A stretch of DNA of 64,000 nucleotides. It comes from Nematopogon swammerdamellus (lineage: Eukaryota > Arthropoda > Insecta > Lepidoptera > Adelidae). The notes below the pieces were generated by a model. It made no database searches and was not told the origin of the DNA. It saw nothing but the letters and a program-made list of their open reading frames with translations. Made by a program: the position numbers and the translations under genes. This document shows positions 41,643 to 50,792 of this stretch, one piece after another (position 1 is the first letter of the stretch; each line of letters starts with the position of its first letter). The stretch lies in the NCBI GenBank assembly GCA_946902875.1, contig OX336343.1, positions 348,754 to 412,753 on the forward strand, in the 5' to 3' direction.

Positions 41643-41912
41643 CCGTAAAACTGTAGGTCCCTTCCCTCCTAATCTTACTTGGTGGTAGGGTTTAACCCGC
41701 CCGGGTTGGTACCACCGTACTAAATGAAACGTCGGTCGAAACGGCTATGTAAATAGTTTGTGTTTTCCGACCAGTTCAGTGTAGCCGGCACGATCAAAGG
41801 GGGAAGCACTGACATGGCACCTAGTTCACCCGGTGTTATGGGCTGACATCACGGACGTTGTAGGTGATGTAGCCAACCGTGTCAGTTTCCATAAAAAAAA
41901 AAAAAAAAAAAA
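41643..41912 (+). mobile_element. 5S/tRNA SINE, 5' truncated, long A-tail
   Basis: Starts CCGTAAAACTGTAGGTCCCT and ends in about 20 A residues (41892-41912). It is inserted next to the retroelement C-terminus. Confidence 0.9.
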
Positions 41913-43082
41913 CCTACCCCACACGGTACAATTATTTTTCGGCACTCGATAGTTGGAACTGTAGGTTCCTTCCCTGTGTGTGTGTGTGTGTGTTAGTATC
42001 GACACTACACACAAAGAGGGGGAAGTAAGGCACACGCACATGCACACGCACAACACACATATGTAAGTCATAGGCAACGCCCACAGGCTTCAACGGCGTT
42101 GTAGGGAAATCGCGCTCAGGGTGTCTCTAGGAGGGGGCGCGCGCGGTATTCGATGCTCTGTGGTGTCGACATAGTGCTGTTCACGTATTGTATGTTATCT
42201 TCCAAAAGTATAACGTCGAAAGCGCCGCTTAGAGAAGCGAGTTTTTTGCGTTTCGCTTCTGAGACATTGTTGTACATATATGGGATTGGATAAGGGCAAA
42301 TTCAAGTAGGTTAGACAAGGACAGCGTGTACGATTTTCGCAAGTGATTTCACAAAATGAATAAACAGACTTTAGCTATAATTTCTAGTAAAACATCTGCG
42401 GGGGAGTACGACTCGACTGATGCAATATTACGCCCGCTCCGATGACGTACGCGCCCAGTCGGCGGCGACTACGTACCCAGTTTGCTCAGACCAACCGCTC
42501 CCTCCGCACTCTCTCCTGCCTGGGCGGCGGCCCGGACCGACGTCCGGCGCGGTGCGGAGGCGGCGCGCGACCGTGAGCGGCGGCGCGGTCAAAAGCACAA
42601 TCGGAAAGATCAAGCTTCTCGGCTCGTAAGCGGCTTTCTGGCTAGAGCCGCTGCGGGGGCGGGGCGCGGGGGCGGGATAGGCTTTCATCCATTTTATGCC
42701 GAGCAGGCCTTCATCCATTTGGCCCGCTCTAAAGGCAAATAAAGCAAAAGCAAAGTGTGGAAAGCTTTCGGCGGCCGCTAATTCGACAGAAGGCCTGCGC
42801 GGCGGAGACGGGTAGAGAGGGGGGAGGGGGTGGGGGGGGGGGGGGGGGGGGTGGGGGAGCGGGGGGCGCGGGTCGGCGAGAAGTCAATGCTTTACATAAT
42901 TTAGGCTCCGTTTTAGGCTGGTGTTCCATTCCTTACCTCATCAAATAACGTAATATAACCAAATTATAATAATGCTAACGATAATATACCCTCTTATGAC
43001 TGACTCACTGAGACTCTTGATGCCTACATAACAATAATATATTTTACCTTTTCTTATCACGGCGCCACATGTCGCGCTTCCA
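41913..43082. other. GC-rich stretch with G-tract (41.9-43.1 kb)
   Basis: 42420-42900 is CpG-rich. 42819-42872 is a G-tract including a run of more than 20 G on the plus strand, able to form G-quadruplexes. (GT)n at 41977-41995. Short frames overlap on both strands; no exon can be supported. Confidence 0.5.
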
Positions 43083-43089
43083 AAAAAAA

Positions 43090-43415
43090 AAAAACCGGCC
43101 AAGTGCGAGTCGAACTCTCGCACCGAGGGTTCCGTATCGCCATGTCATGGTCAGCGGCACTCACGCCATCTATGTACTAGTTAAAATGCTTCATACTCTT
43201 TTCGGTAGATAGTGCATACACTTTTTAGTTTCTTGTATTCGGAGACCCCGTGAATTTTTTACTTGTTCTTAAGTTTTGTTGTTATATCGGCCATAACACA
43301 TATTCCGTGAAAATTTCAACGGGCTACCTATTACGGTTCAAGAGATACAGCCCTATGACAGACAGACAGACGGCGTAAACTTAGTAATAGGGTCCCGTAT
43401 ACGGAACCCTAAAAA
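43090..43415 (+). repeat. R-CC repeat, complete copy
   Basis: AAACCGGCCAAGTGCGAGTC through CACGCCATCTATG, ACCCCGTGAATTTTTTACTT and ATTACGGTTCAAGAGATACA to TACGGAACCCTAAAAAA. Best reference copy in the window, about 325 bp. Confidence 0.85.
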
Positions 43416-43534
43416 AGTACATGCAATTGTTTCATAAAATGTATCGTATCGCGTGGGGCCGGTACTTTAAAAGAATAGCCCCACTGCATCTCTCCCTGTG
43501 TATGTCGTAAAAGGCGACTAAGGGATATGACTCC

Positions 43535-43673
43535 CTTTTTATATTACTAGGTGGTAGGGTTTAACCCGCCCGGGTTCGTACCACCGCACTGAATGTAAGC
43601 TCGGTCGAAACGGCTATGTAAATAGTTTGTGTTTTCCGTCCAGTTCCAACCATGTCAGTTTCCATAAAAAAAA
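43535..43673 (+). mobile_element. 5S/tRNA SINE with internal deletion
   Basis: GTGGTAGGGTTTAACCCGCC to GTTTTCCGTCCAGTTCC, then a jump directly to AACCATGTCAGTTTCCATAA and the A-tail; roughly 110 bp are missing. Confidence 0.85.
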
Positions 43674-43679
43674 ATTTAA

Positions 43680-44068
43680 AGTTCACTTCAATAACAAAGG
43701 CCGTGTGAGGTGCAGCCACAGTGCAGACTCGCACCTCGCGCCGGCGCTTCAAAGGCAACGTCGTGTTATCTGTTAGAGACTAACTCACGTGTTCGTCTTC
43801 AGAGCTCTCCCTCAAATTAGCTCTCAAAAGCTTTACAGCTTAGTCAGTATTTTATTCGACGTCCATTCTTCGGATTATTCCGGATTTGTTCGCTGCACGC
43901 GCGCGGGACCCCCCGACCCCTCCCGCCGCCGCGTCGGGCTCCGGAGCCTCCCTCCGACTGCCTTCAACAAAATCACCGGCTCGCGTGCCCGGCATGCCGA
44001 AACAACCTGTGCTACTACACTCTCAACCCGACCAGACCCGTAGCTCCGGACAACTCGGCGGAGCCGAA
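43680..44068. other. GC-rich stretch, unassigned (43.7-44.1 kb)
   Basis: 43890-44080 is GC-rich and open in three frames on both strands. Codons such as PKQPVLLHSQPDQTRSS may be chance. No domain recognised. Confidence 0.35.
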
Positions 44069-44070
44069 GC

Positions 44071-44285
44071 GGACGTGGAGTAGGTATATGCATTAAACAC
44101 TAGTCTCAAATTAATTAATTTGCCAAATAAGAAAAAAGAAACGGACGTGGTGTAGGTATATGCATTAAACACTAGTCTCAAATTAATTAATTTGCCAAAT
44201 AAGAAAAAAGAAACGGACGTGGTGTAGGTATATGCATTAAACACTTGTCTCAAATTAATTAATTTGCCAAACAAGAAAAGCCGGT
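44071..44285 (+). repeat. 72-bp tandem repeat, three copies
   Basis: GGACGTGGTGTAGGTATATG, CATTAAACACTAGTCTCAAA and TTAATTAATTTGCCAAATAA per unit; starts at 44071, 44143 and 44215. 72 is 24 codons, so a minus-strand frame repeats GKLINLRLVFNAYTYTTSVS; considered non-coding. Confidence 0.9.
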
Positions 44286-44667
44286 ACCCGAACAACGTGC
44301 TATAGCACATTTTAGCAGTTTTACAAAAAGTGTAAAAAATAAGAAATAAGAAATAAGAAATATTTATTTTTTCCCCTTCAGCATTACATTATTTTAACAT
44401 ATTAAGACACATTTACACACAATACACACAATTACACACTTCATATTATGAAATTTATTGAGAAATTGGGTTTTAAAAATGTGTTTTTCTTAAGAATATC
44501 CCTTCTTTATTGATTTTAAATAGCGAAATTTCACATTGAAAGCGATATTAGTGAGTTATGTATGATGTATGATGAGATGAATGTAATTAAGCTCCTGTAT
44601 TTTATTATGTTATGAATGTGCTATAGCACATTGTTCTACTTATATATTCTGGTGATAATTTGCCAGG

Positions 44668-45056
44668 TTTTTTTTTTTTATGGAAACTGACACGGTTGGC
44701 TGCATCACCTACAACGTCCGTGATGTCAGCCCATAACACCGGGTGAATTAGGTGCCATGTCAGTGCTTCCCCCTTTGATCGTGCCGGCTACACTGAACTG
44801 GCCGGAAAACACAAACTATTTACATAGCCATTTTGACCGACGTTTCATTTAGTGCGGTGGTACCAACCCGGGCGGGTTAAACCCTACCACCAAGTAAGAT
44901 TAGGAGGGAAGGGACCTACAGTTTTACGAGGAATCCGAACCTCGGTCAGCCTCCAACGGTCAGCGGTCACCCATCCAAGTACTGACCGCACCCAGCGTTG
45001 CTTAACATTCAATAGCGACAGTTGACTGTCTGCACCACTGAGCTATCGAGGCTGAC
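44668..45056 (-). mobile_element. 5S/tRNA chimeric SINE, reference copy
   Basis: Complete copy on the minus strand, A-tail at 44668-44679. Head, reading from 45056: A-box TAGCTCAGTGGT (45034-45045), then TTAAGCAACGCTGGGTGCGG and TCAGTACTTGGATGGGTGAC (44963-45006), which matches insect 5S rRNA from before the intermediate element through box C, then GGTTCGGATTCC (44930-44941), a tRNA-type B-box. The body of about 250 bp follows. RNA polymerase III would transcribe it and a LINE would reverse transcribe it. At least ten other copies are present in the window. Confidence 0.85.
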
Positions 45057-45221
45057 AACAGGTGCTGCCTTTCCCTTCTTGCTGATATATGGTTTTCCAG
45101 AATCCTTGAGATGTTTTCTTTTATAATCTTCCAGCCCTGAATGTTTATACATACAGCGCCCTTCCTTAGTTTATTTAAGTTAGATTAAGCAACGGGCGAC
45201 AGAGTAACTTTTGCCTGATCC

Positions 45222-45277
45222 GCCCAAAGAGTTTGTATTACGTCGCTGCGCTCCTTGACGTAATACAAACTCTTTGG
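45222..45277. repeat. Short hairpin
   Basis: CCAAAGAGTTTGTATTACGT and ACGTAATACAAACTCTTTGG flank a loop of about 14 bp. It lies exactly at the 5' edge of the LINE at 45278. Confidence 0.85.
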
Positions 45278-47147
45278 ATCCGCCATCTTGCGCTAATTGC
45301 GCTATATAGGTCACAAAAAGTGGTAACTAGTGGATACGGTTCTCGGTGTTTTGAGGCTACTTCCGGCGTTCCCCAGGGATCTCATTTGGGCCCTATCCTC
45401 TTCCTGGCCTTCGTTAATGACATACACACAGTTATCAAACATTGCAAATTTCTGATGTTTGCGGATGACTTAAAAATATACGTGACAATCGACAATGAAT
45501 CGGACGCTACGAAGCTTCAAGAGGATATCGAGAGCATATCTGTTTGGTGTTTAGCTAACAGACTTTCTTTAAACTTAAGTAAATGTAAACATATTAAATT
45601 CACCAAGAAGAAGATACCTATACGCACAAGCTATAGCATACAAGGAGTGCCTCTGGAAGAACTGCAACAAATCAGAGACTTAGGTATTATTTTAGACAGT
45701 AAACTCTCATTTAGAAATCATTACGACAACATTATAAATAAATCCTCTAAAATGCTCGGTTTCATATCTAGGAATTCAAAATCTTTTTTGCACACTAAGA
45801 CCAAAATCACACTCTTCAACTCACTAGTCCGTAGCAATTTGGAGTACTGCTCGGTTGTCTGGAATCCGTTTTTCGACATTCACAGTCAACGCATAGAACG
45901 TATACAAAAACGTTTCTTATATTATTTAACAGTAAAACACAACAACCGATCGGTTCTTAAGAACTACAATGATAGGCTTCATTATTACAAACTATTATCA
46001 TTATCTTCCAGACGAAAAATAGCAGGGCAAATGTTTCTGTATAAAATACTAAATAACTACACAGAATGTGCCGAAATATTGCAATCAATTACCTTTCAGA
46101 TCCCACGACCATCGACACGGTTGAGGAACTTTAATCCTTTGAGTGTTCGTAGGTACAGAACATCACTCGGTCATTACAGTCCTATAGCTAACATTTCGCG
46201 TGAATACAATGAGTTGACTAAGAAACATGATTTGGACATGTTTTCCACTAAAATTCGCAAATATAAGGAGCATCTCAAAGCAATCTACCAAGCTATGTAA
46301 ATAGGAAGACACGAGGGAGGGTGTGTGTGTGTGTGTGAGGGCGTGTGCGTGTGTGTAAGGGCGAGTGGTGTGTTGTATGATTGATGATTATTGCATGAAG
46401 AATATAATACTTTGTGCTAATTATGTATATAGTATTTTATAGTTCTCGAGACGAGTTGTTATTTGCTTATTGTGACTTGTTAATTGTTTTTTTTTCTTGC
46501 AGACATACCTACATATGTTGAGGTGTGCCTTTATGTATTTTCGAGTTTTTTTTCCTGTATTTACGTAGACGTAGATATTTGTGAAAGTAACTTATTATTA
46601 TTATTGTTTAGGTATCTGTTAATAGTTAATCCTTTGAAATAGTTTTTTCGTCATCATAGTGTTTATGGTGTCATATAGCATAGTAGTTATTATAGATATA
46701 ATTTTACGATCAGTGCTGATTGCTGAAATGTTAGTGGAAGTTGTACCTACATTCATACGGAATGCGTGAGCCGATCGACGACGACGAAACGGACGTAGCG
46801 TCGTGATGTGAGTGCAACAGAGTAAACGATACTGCTCTGCTGGATGGGTCGTGCCGTGCCCGTGCTGCGTTGCGTTTCGCCACAGCAGCAGCATCGTTTG
46901 GCTCCTATGGGCTCCTGGTACTTTCATGCGAGCAGTTACTCGGCAGTCATTTTTTAGCACGAGTTTTTTTAGTTTTGTTATATAACTGTTATAAGTTATG
47001 TGGGTAGAAGAAATGATCTTTATATATTATGTGATGCCAGCAAATATTGAAAGAGGTGTTTGCCCGTCATTGGGTCCACACTATAACTTTAAATACGTTG
47101 TACTTATACATAATTGAATGTAAATGTGTCCGACCTGTTGGTGAACC

Positions 47148-47176
<29 letters not shown>
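45278..47176 (+). mobile_element. 5'-truncated LINE with (AAAT)n tail
   Basis: Coding to 46300, then a long 3' region with GTGTGTGTGTG at 46320 and a TTAAATAAATAAATAAATAA tail at 47147-47176. The 3' boundary is inferred from the tail. The upstream RT palm and endonuclease are missing. Confidence 0.7.
45290..46300 (+). CDS. Non-LTR reverse transcriptase, C-terminal part
   Basis: Intact frame of about 335 aa (an upstream start at 45233 lies in the hairpin and is not part of the LINE). Contains SGVPQGSHLGPILFLAFVND, KFLMFADDLKIY (catalytic FADD), RDLGIILDSKLSFRNHY, LVRSNLEYCSVVWNPFF and IERIQKRFLYYL. The GSHLGP and FADD signatures differ from the A/B/C LINEs (GSVLSP, YADD), so this is another lineage. 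No stops, so a fairly recent insertion. It lacks the first RT blocks and cannot work alone. Confidence 0.85.
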   Translation, partial: ALIALYRSQKVVTSGYGSRCFEATSGVPQGSHLGPILFLAFVNDIHTVIKHCKFLMFADDLKIYVTIDNESDATKLQEDIESISVWCLANRLSLNLSKCKHIKFTKKKIPIRTSYSIQGVPLEELQQIRDLGIILDSKLSFRNHYDNIINKSSKMLGFISRNSKSFLHTKTKITLFNSLVRSNLEYCSVVWNPFFDIHSQRIERIQKRFLYYLTVKHNNRSVLKNYNDRLHYYKLLSLSSRRKIAGQMFLYKILNNYTECAEILQSITFQIPRPSTRLRNFNPLSVRRYRTSLGHYSPIANISREYNELTKKHDLDMFSTKIRKYKEHLKAIYQAM

Positions 47177-47178
<2 letters not shown>

Positions 47179-47394
47179 TAGCACGCTGTTCTGTCTGCTG
47201 GATGGCCAAATTCACGGCCCTATAGCTCCATCTGTTTGCCCTTAATTGAACTAGAATCAACACAGGTCGATAGAATATGACCCTTAAAATGTTGTTCTGC
47301 CAATAGCTCAACTTGCCCCAAAATGTGCCATAGCTCGTTGTTCGGGTACCGGGTTCATTATCCAAATATATTACATGTAATTATAGTAAGTGGG
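47177..47394. other. Short unassigned spacer
   Basis: 47335-47365 (GTTCGGGTACCGGGTTCATT) matches, inverted, the start of 44281-44320. No gene. Confidence 0.4.
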
Positions 47395-47760
47395 CGATAT
47401 TCAGTTTCCTGGGAATATGTTGGGAATATCGCTACGTGATATGGTGCGTAACGACACAATCTGCCGACGCACCAAAGTAGTCGATATTGACACCGGATGG
47501 CTAAGCTCAAGTGGCAGTAGGCTGGGCACGTTAGACGAAGAGACGATGGCCGTTGGAGTAACCGTGTCCTACACTGGCGGCCGTGGACAGGAAAACGGAG
47601 TGTGGAAAAACCATCCGCCAGGTGGGACGACGACATCAAGTACGTCGGCAGCAAGCAGTGGTTCTATATCGCTGAAGGCCGGGAGGACTGGAGGAAAATT
47701 TGAGAGGCCTTGGTCCAGCAGTGGACGCTTACACGCTGACTAACTGACTGACTGACTGAT
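47395..47760 (+). pseudogene. RTE-type LINE C-terminus
   Basis: Reading across frames: RNMLGISLRDMVRNDTICRR with TKVVDID, LKWQWAGHV-like codons, RPWTGKRSV-like codons, WDDDIKYVGSKQWFYIAEGR and EDW, then a CCAGCAGTGGACGCTTACAC terminus and CTGACTGACTGACTGA tail. These are the hallmarks of RTE endonuclease-RT C-termini in insects. Several small frameshifts. Confidence 0.75.
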
Positions 47761-48220
47761 TCAGTTTTCAAATAGTTTTTGGTCATTTTAGACGTTCGCA
47801 CTATGATTTGACCAGCACTTTAGTGAGGACATTTATTGAGTCAGCACGTTAGTAATATATATGTCAATGGCAACAAACTATTAAATGAAAATCGTAAAGG
47901 CGACGGAGCACGACCGTATATCAAGTTTGAGCACGGGGCAGCGTAGGAAGAGGGCAGGGGAGGACAATTACGCAGCCACCACCACCGCCGGCCTAAATGT
48001 TTACTGAAGGTGGGTAATTCTGCACTGGAGATAAAATCACGAGTAAAAGTTTCAACAATAGAAGCCGCAGATAAGTCAAACGGAGCCGCGGGCCGAGGCG
48101 CGGGGGGCGGGGGGCGCGGGGGGAGCGAACTAGCCGACCGCGAGCTCCACACACCTTCGAACGTTGGTCGAGAATCAATTCCGATTGTACCCAGAGCGAT
48201 GAGTAATGTATGTGGTAATA
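47761..48220. other. Spacer with a GC patch (47.8-48.2 kb)
   Basis: 48080-48150 is GC-rich (GCGCGGGGGGCGGGG). The mirrored open frames reflect composition. Confidence 0.4.
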
Positions 48221-48862
48221 TACAGGGTCCGTCACTCGAACTGTTACCAATTAAAAATCATGTTATTTGGTTAATTAACGTACGATTTATTAAAAATTTT
48301 GACATGCCAAAAAAAATTTAATTATAAGAAAATCATTGTTATTGTTCAATATAGCCTCCTTTGGCACGGATGATGGCACCAAGTCTTCCGACAAAGGCAT
48401 CGCAGGCTGCACGAAGATGGGTTTGCGGTATTCTGTTCCATTCCCGACGGAGAGCTGCCTTCAGCGTATCCACACTTTCATATCTTTTTGTTGACACGGC
48501 TGCCTCCGAAATGGACCATACCGAGAAGTCCATTGGATTCAAGTCTGGAGAGTAGGGAGGCCACTGTTGTGAAGAAATGAACCGTGGAACGTGGTTCTGT
48601 AAAAAATGTTATGTCAGACGAGCTTTGTGGGACGGTGCTGAGTCTTGTTGGAACGTCCAGCTGTTCGTACCGAATTGCTTGCGTGGCCACGGTATGAGCG
48701 CATCATTTAACACCTTTTGTTGGTACACTTGCTGGTTGACTTTGACGCCCTGCTCGATAAACACGAGTGGAGAGCGACCATTTGCGGTCAATGCAGCACA
48801 GACCATAACAGAAGTAGGCGCTTGCTTTCGAAACTCTATCGTCCAAATTCTCGTTAGACTTA

Positions 48863-49686
48863 GGGCGTTTTTGCACTTGCGACCGCACGACACGATTTGC
48901 GGTCACGTTTCTCAACACACGACGTACTGCACACGACATGTCGTTCGTACGTTTTTCCACTAGTGACGATTCAGCAACTACACGGCAGTCGCGGCTTGTT
49001 TGTAGTCTTCACGTGAGCACGCTCATCGTCGTCGTGTCGTGCGGTGCGTCGTCAGCAAGTTCCAACTTGTTTCGTAAGGGCGTTTTTGCACTTGCGACCG
49101 CACGACACAATTTGCGGTCACGTTTCTCAACACACGACGCACCGCACACGACATGTCGTTCGTACGTTTTTCCACTAGTGACGATTCAGCAACTACACGG
49201 CAGTCGCGGCTTGTTTGTAGTCTTCACGTGAGCACTCTCATCGTCGTCGTGTCGTGCGGTGCGTCGTCAGCAAGTTCCAACTTGTTTCGTACAGCCGCTA
49301 AGTCGTCACCGCAAAAAAACGTAACGACATAGCGGCACGGACGACATAGCCAAAAAGTCGTTTGCAAAACGTGTGAGGTGCTGTGCGGTGTCGTTGCGTG
49401 AGTAAACGGCTCATATAAATATATGGCGCTCGGAGTCGTGACCGCATTTTGTCGTGTCGTGTCGTCGCAAGTGCAAAAACGCCCTACAGCCGCTATGTCG
49501 TCATCGCAAAAAAACGTAACGACATAGCGGCACGGACGACATAGCCAAAAAGTCGTTTGCAAAACGTGTGTCGTGCTGTGCGGTGTCGTTGCGTGAGTAA
49601 ACGGCTCATATAAATATATGGCGCTCGGAGTCGTGCTCGTGACCGCATTTTGTCGTGTCGTGTCGTCGCAAGTGCAAAAACGCCCT
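48863..49686. mobile_element. Outer MITE copy
   Basis: Ends GGGCGTTTTTGCACTTGCGA and TCGCAAGTGCAAAAACGCCC, flanked by TA. Without its inner copy it would be about 414 bp. Interior is rich in GTCGTGTCGTGC-type motifs and noncoding. Inserted in the mariner transposase remnant. Confidence 0.85.
49077..49484. mobile_element. Inner MITE copy inserted in the same family
   Basis: 408 bp, the same TIR, flanked by TA (49075-49076 and 49485-49486). The empty site TTTCGTACAGCCGC exists within the inner copy itself (about 49290), confirming the insertion point. About 97% similar to the outer copy by eye. Confidence 0.9.
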
Positions 49687-49983
49687 TACCCCGCAGCCAA
49701 ACACGACCATTTTGTTTGTTTACATACTCTTGGAGAGTAAACAAATTTTCATTGAAAAAAACGATATTTTCCAGCTCGCCACATTCGTGCAAGGATAACA
49801 TTGTTACGTTTAATGTCCATGTCGAAAACTTATTTTAAAATTAAAATTTTTTACCCGCTCTTTTCGCCCACTTTAAAACATTAAAACAAACTGCCGTTTC
49901 ACCAAAATTTGGCGCGCTTTCATTATTATTTTGACAGGAAAAGCAGTGTGAAGTTAGTAACAGTTCGAGTGACGGAACCTGTA

Positions 49984-50458
49984 CTATCCGTACGTGAGTG
50001 TGTCTCTCTGTGTCTGTTTGTCCTCCTGCCAGTATGCTTTCTTTCAAGCGACTTCCAAAAAGGAGGAGGTTCTCAATTCGTTTGTATTTTTTTTTGTGTA
50101 TATGTTACTGATTTCTCCACCAATTCTCAATCGATTTTATTGATTATTTTTTTCACGAGTAGGGTATATATGGTATATTATTTGGGTTAATTATTTGTAA
50201 GTTACTATAATGTAATACTTATAAGGTACTAACAAAACCTTGTGACTTGCGAAGTTTGTTCTTTGTCCTTTCTTTGTTCTTGCGGAATTTTCGACATATC
50301 CAAGCGTAGCGTAGATTACCTACCTTTGGATGATTTTATACAATAAACAATATCTTAGGGATGGTCCTTTCATAAATTGTTTTAAAGAACACCATGATGA
50401 GCACTTTCACACTAAGGAATTTTTCAAACACCCACTTCCCGGCAAATAAATGCAAAGG
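49984..50458. other. Spacer with a dispersed repeat fragment
   Basis: 50049-50175 is an AGCGACTTCCAAAAAGGAGG-type repeat as at 14829. The rest is unassigned. Confidence 0.45.
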
Positions 50459-50792
50459 TTTTTTTTTATGGAAACTGACACGGTTGTCTACATCACCTAC
50501 AACATCCGTGATGTCAGCCCATTAAACCGGGTGAACTAGGTGCCATGTCAGTGCTTCCCTTCATTTCATGTCGGCTACACTGAACTGGACGGAAAACACG
50601 AACTATTTACATAGCCGTTTCGACCGACGTTTCGGTCAGTGCGAAACCTAACCTAACCTAACCCGGCCGGGATAAATCCTACCACCTAGTAAGGTAAGAA
50701 GGGAAGGGACCTACAACGGACCTACCTCCAACGGTCGAGCGGTCACCCATCCAAGTACTGACCGCGGTCAGCATTGCGCTACCGAGGCTGAC
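50459..50792 (-). mobile_element. 5S/tRNA SINE with telomere-like insert
   Basis: Complete minus-strand copy from the A-tail at 50459 to GCTACCGAGGCTGAC. In place of the usual GGTGGTACCAACCCGG it has CCTAACCTAACCTAAC (50647-50662), i.e. three TTAGG units on the minus strand. Confidence 0.85.

Larger units (their letters stand above)
48339..49801 (-). pseudogene. Mariner-type transposase remnant
   Basis: Minus strand from 49801: LHECGELENIVFFNENLFTL and YVNKQNGRVWLR, then the MITE, then SLTRIWTIEFRKQAPTSVMV, WTFQQDSAPSHKARLT, PPYSPDLNPMDFSVWSI and ending RAACDAFVGRLGAIIRAKGG. These are the catalytic blocks of an IS630/Tc1/mariner transposase; the QQDSAPSH and NPMD blocks suggest the mariner branch with longer D-D spacing (DD37D). 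The first catalytic D region is weak (FFNEN for SDEK), the DNA-binding N-terminus is absent, and frameshifts are present. Confidence 0.8.
48223..49981 (-). mobile_element. Mariner-like transposon hosting a self-nested MITE
   Basis: Ends CAGGGTCCGTCACTCGAACT (left) and AGTTCGAGTGACGGAACCTG (right) are inverted and abut TA (48221-48222, 49982-49983). About 0.9 kb of it is mariner; 48863-49686 is a later insertion. Confidence 0.9.

Noticed and set aside
43886..44310. Gene with 24-aa repeats (minus strand) or short GC-rich exon
   Set aside because: The 72-bp unit is AT-rich noncoding-looking DNA with only three copies; the open frame follows from its length being a multiple of three.
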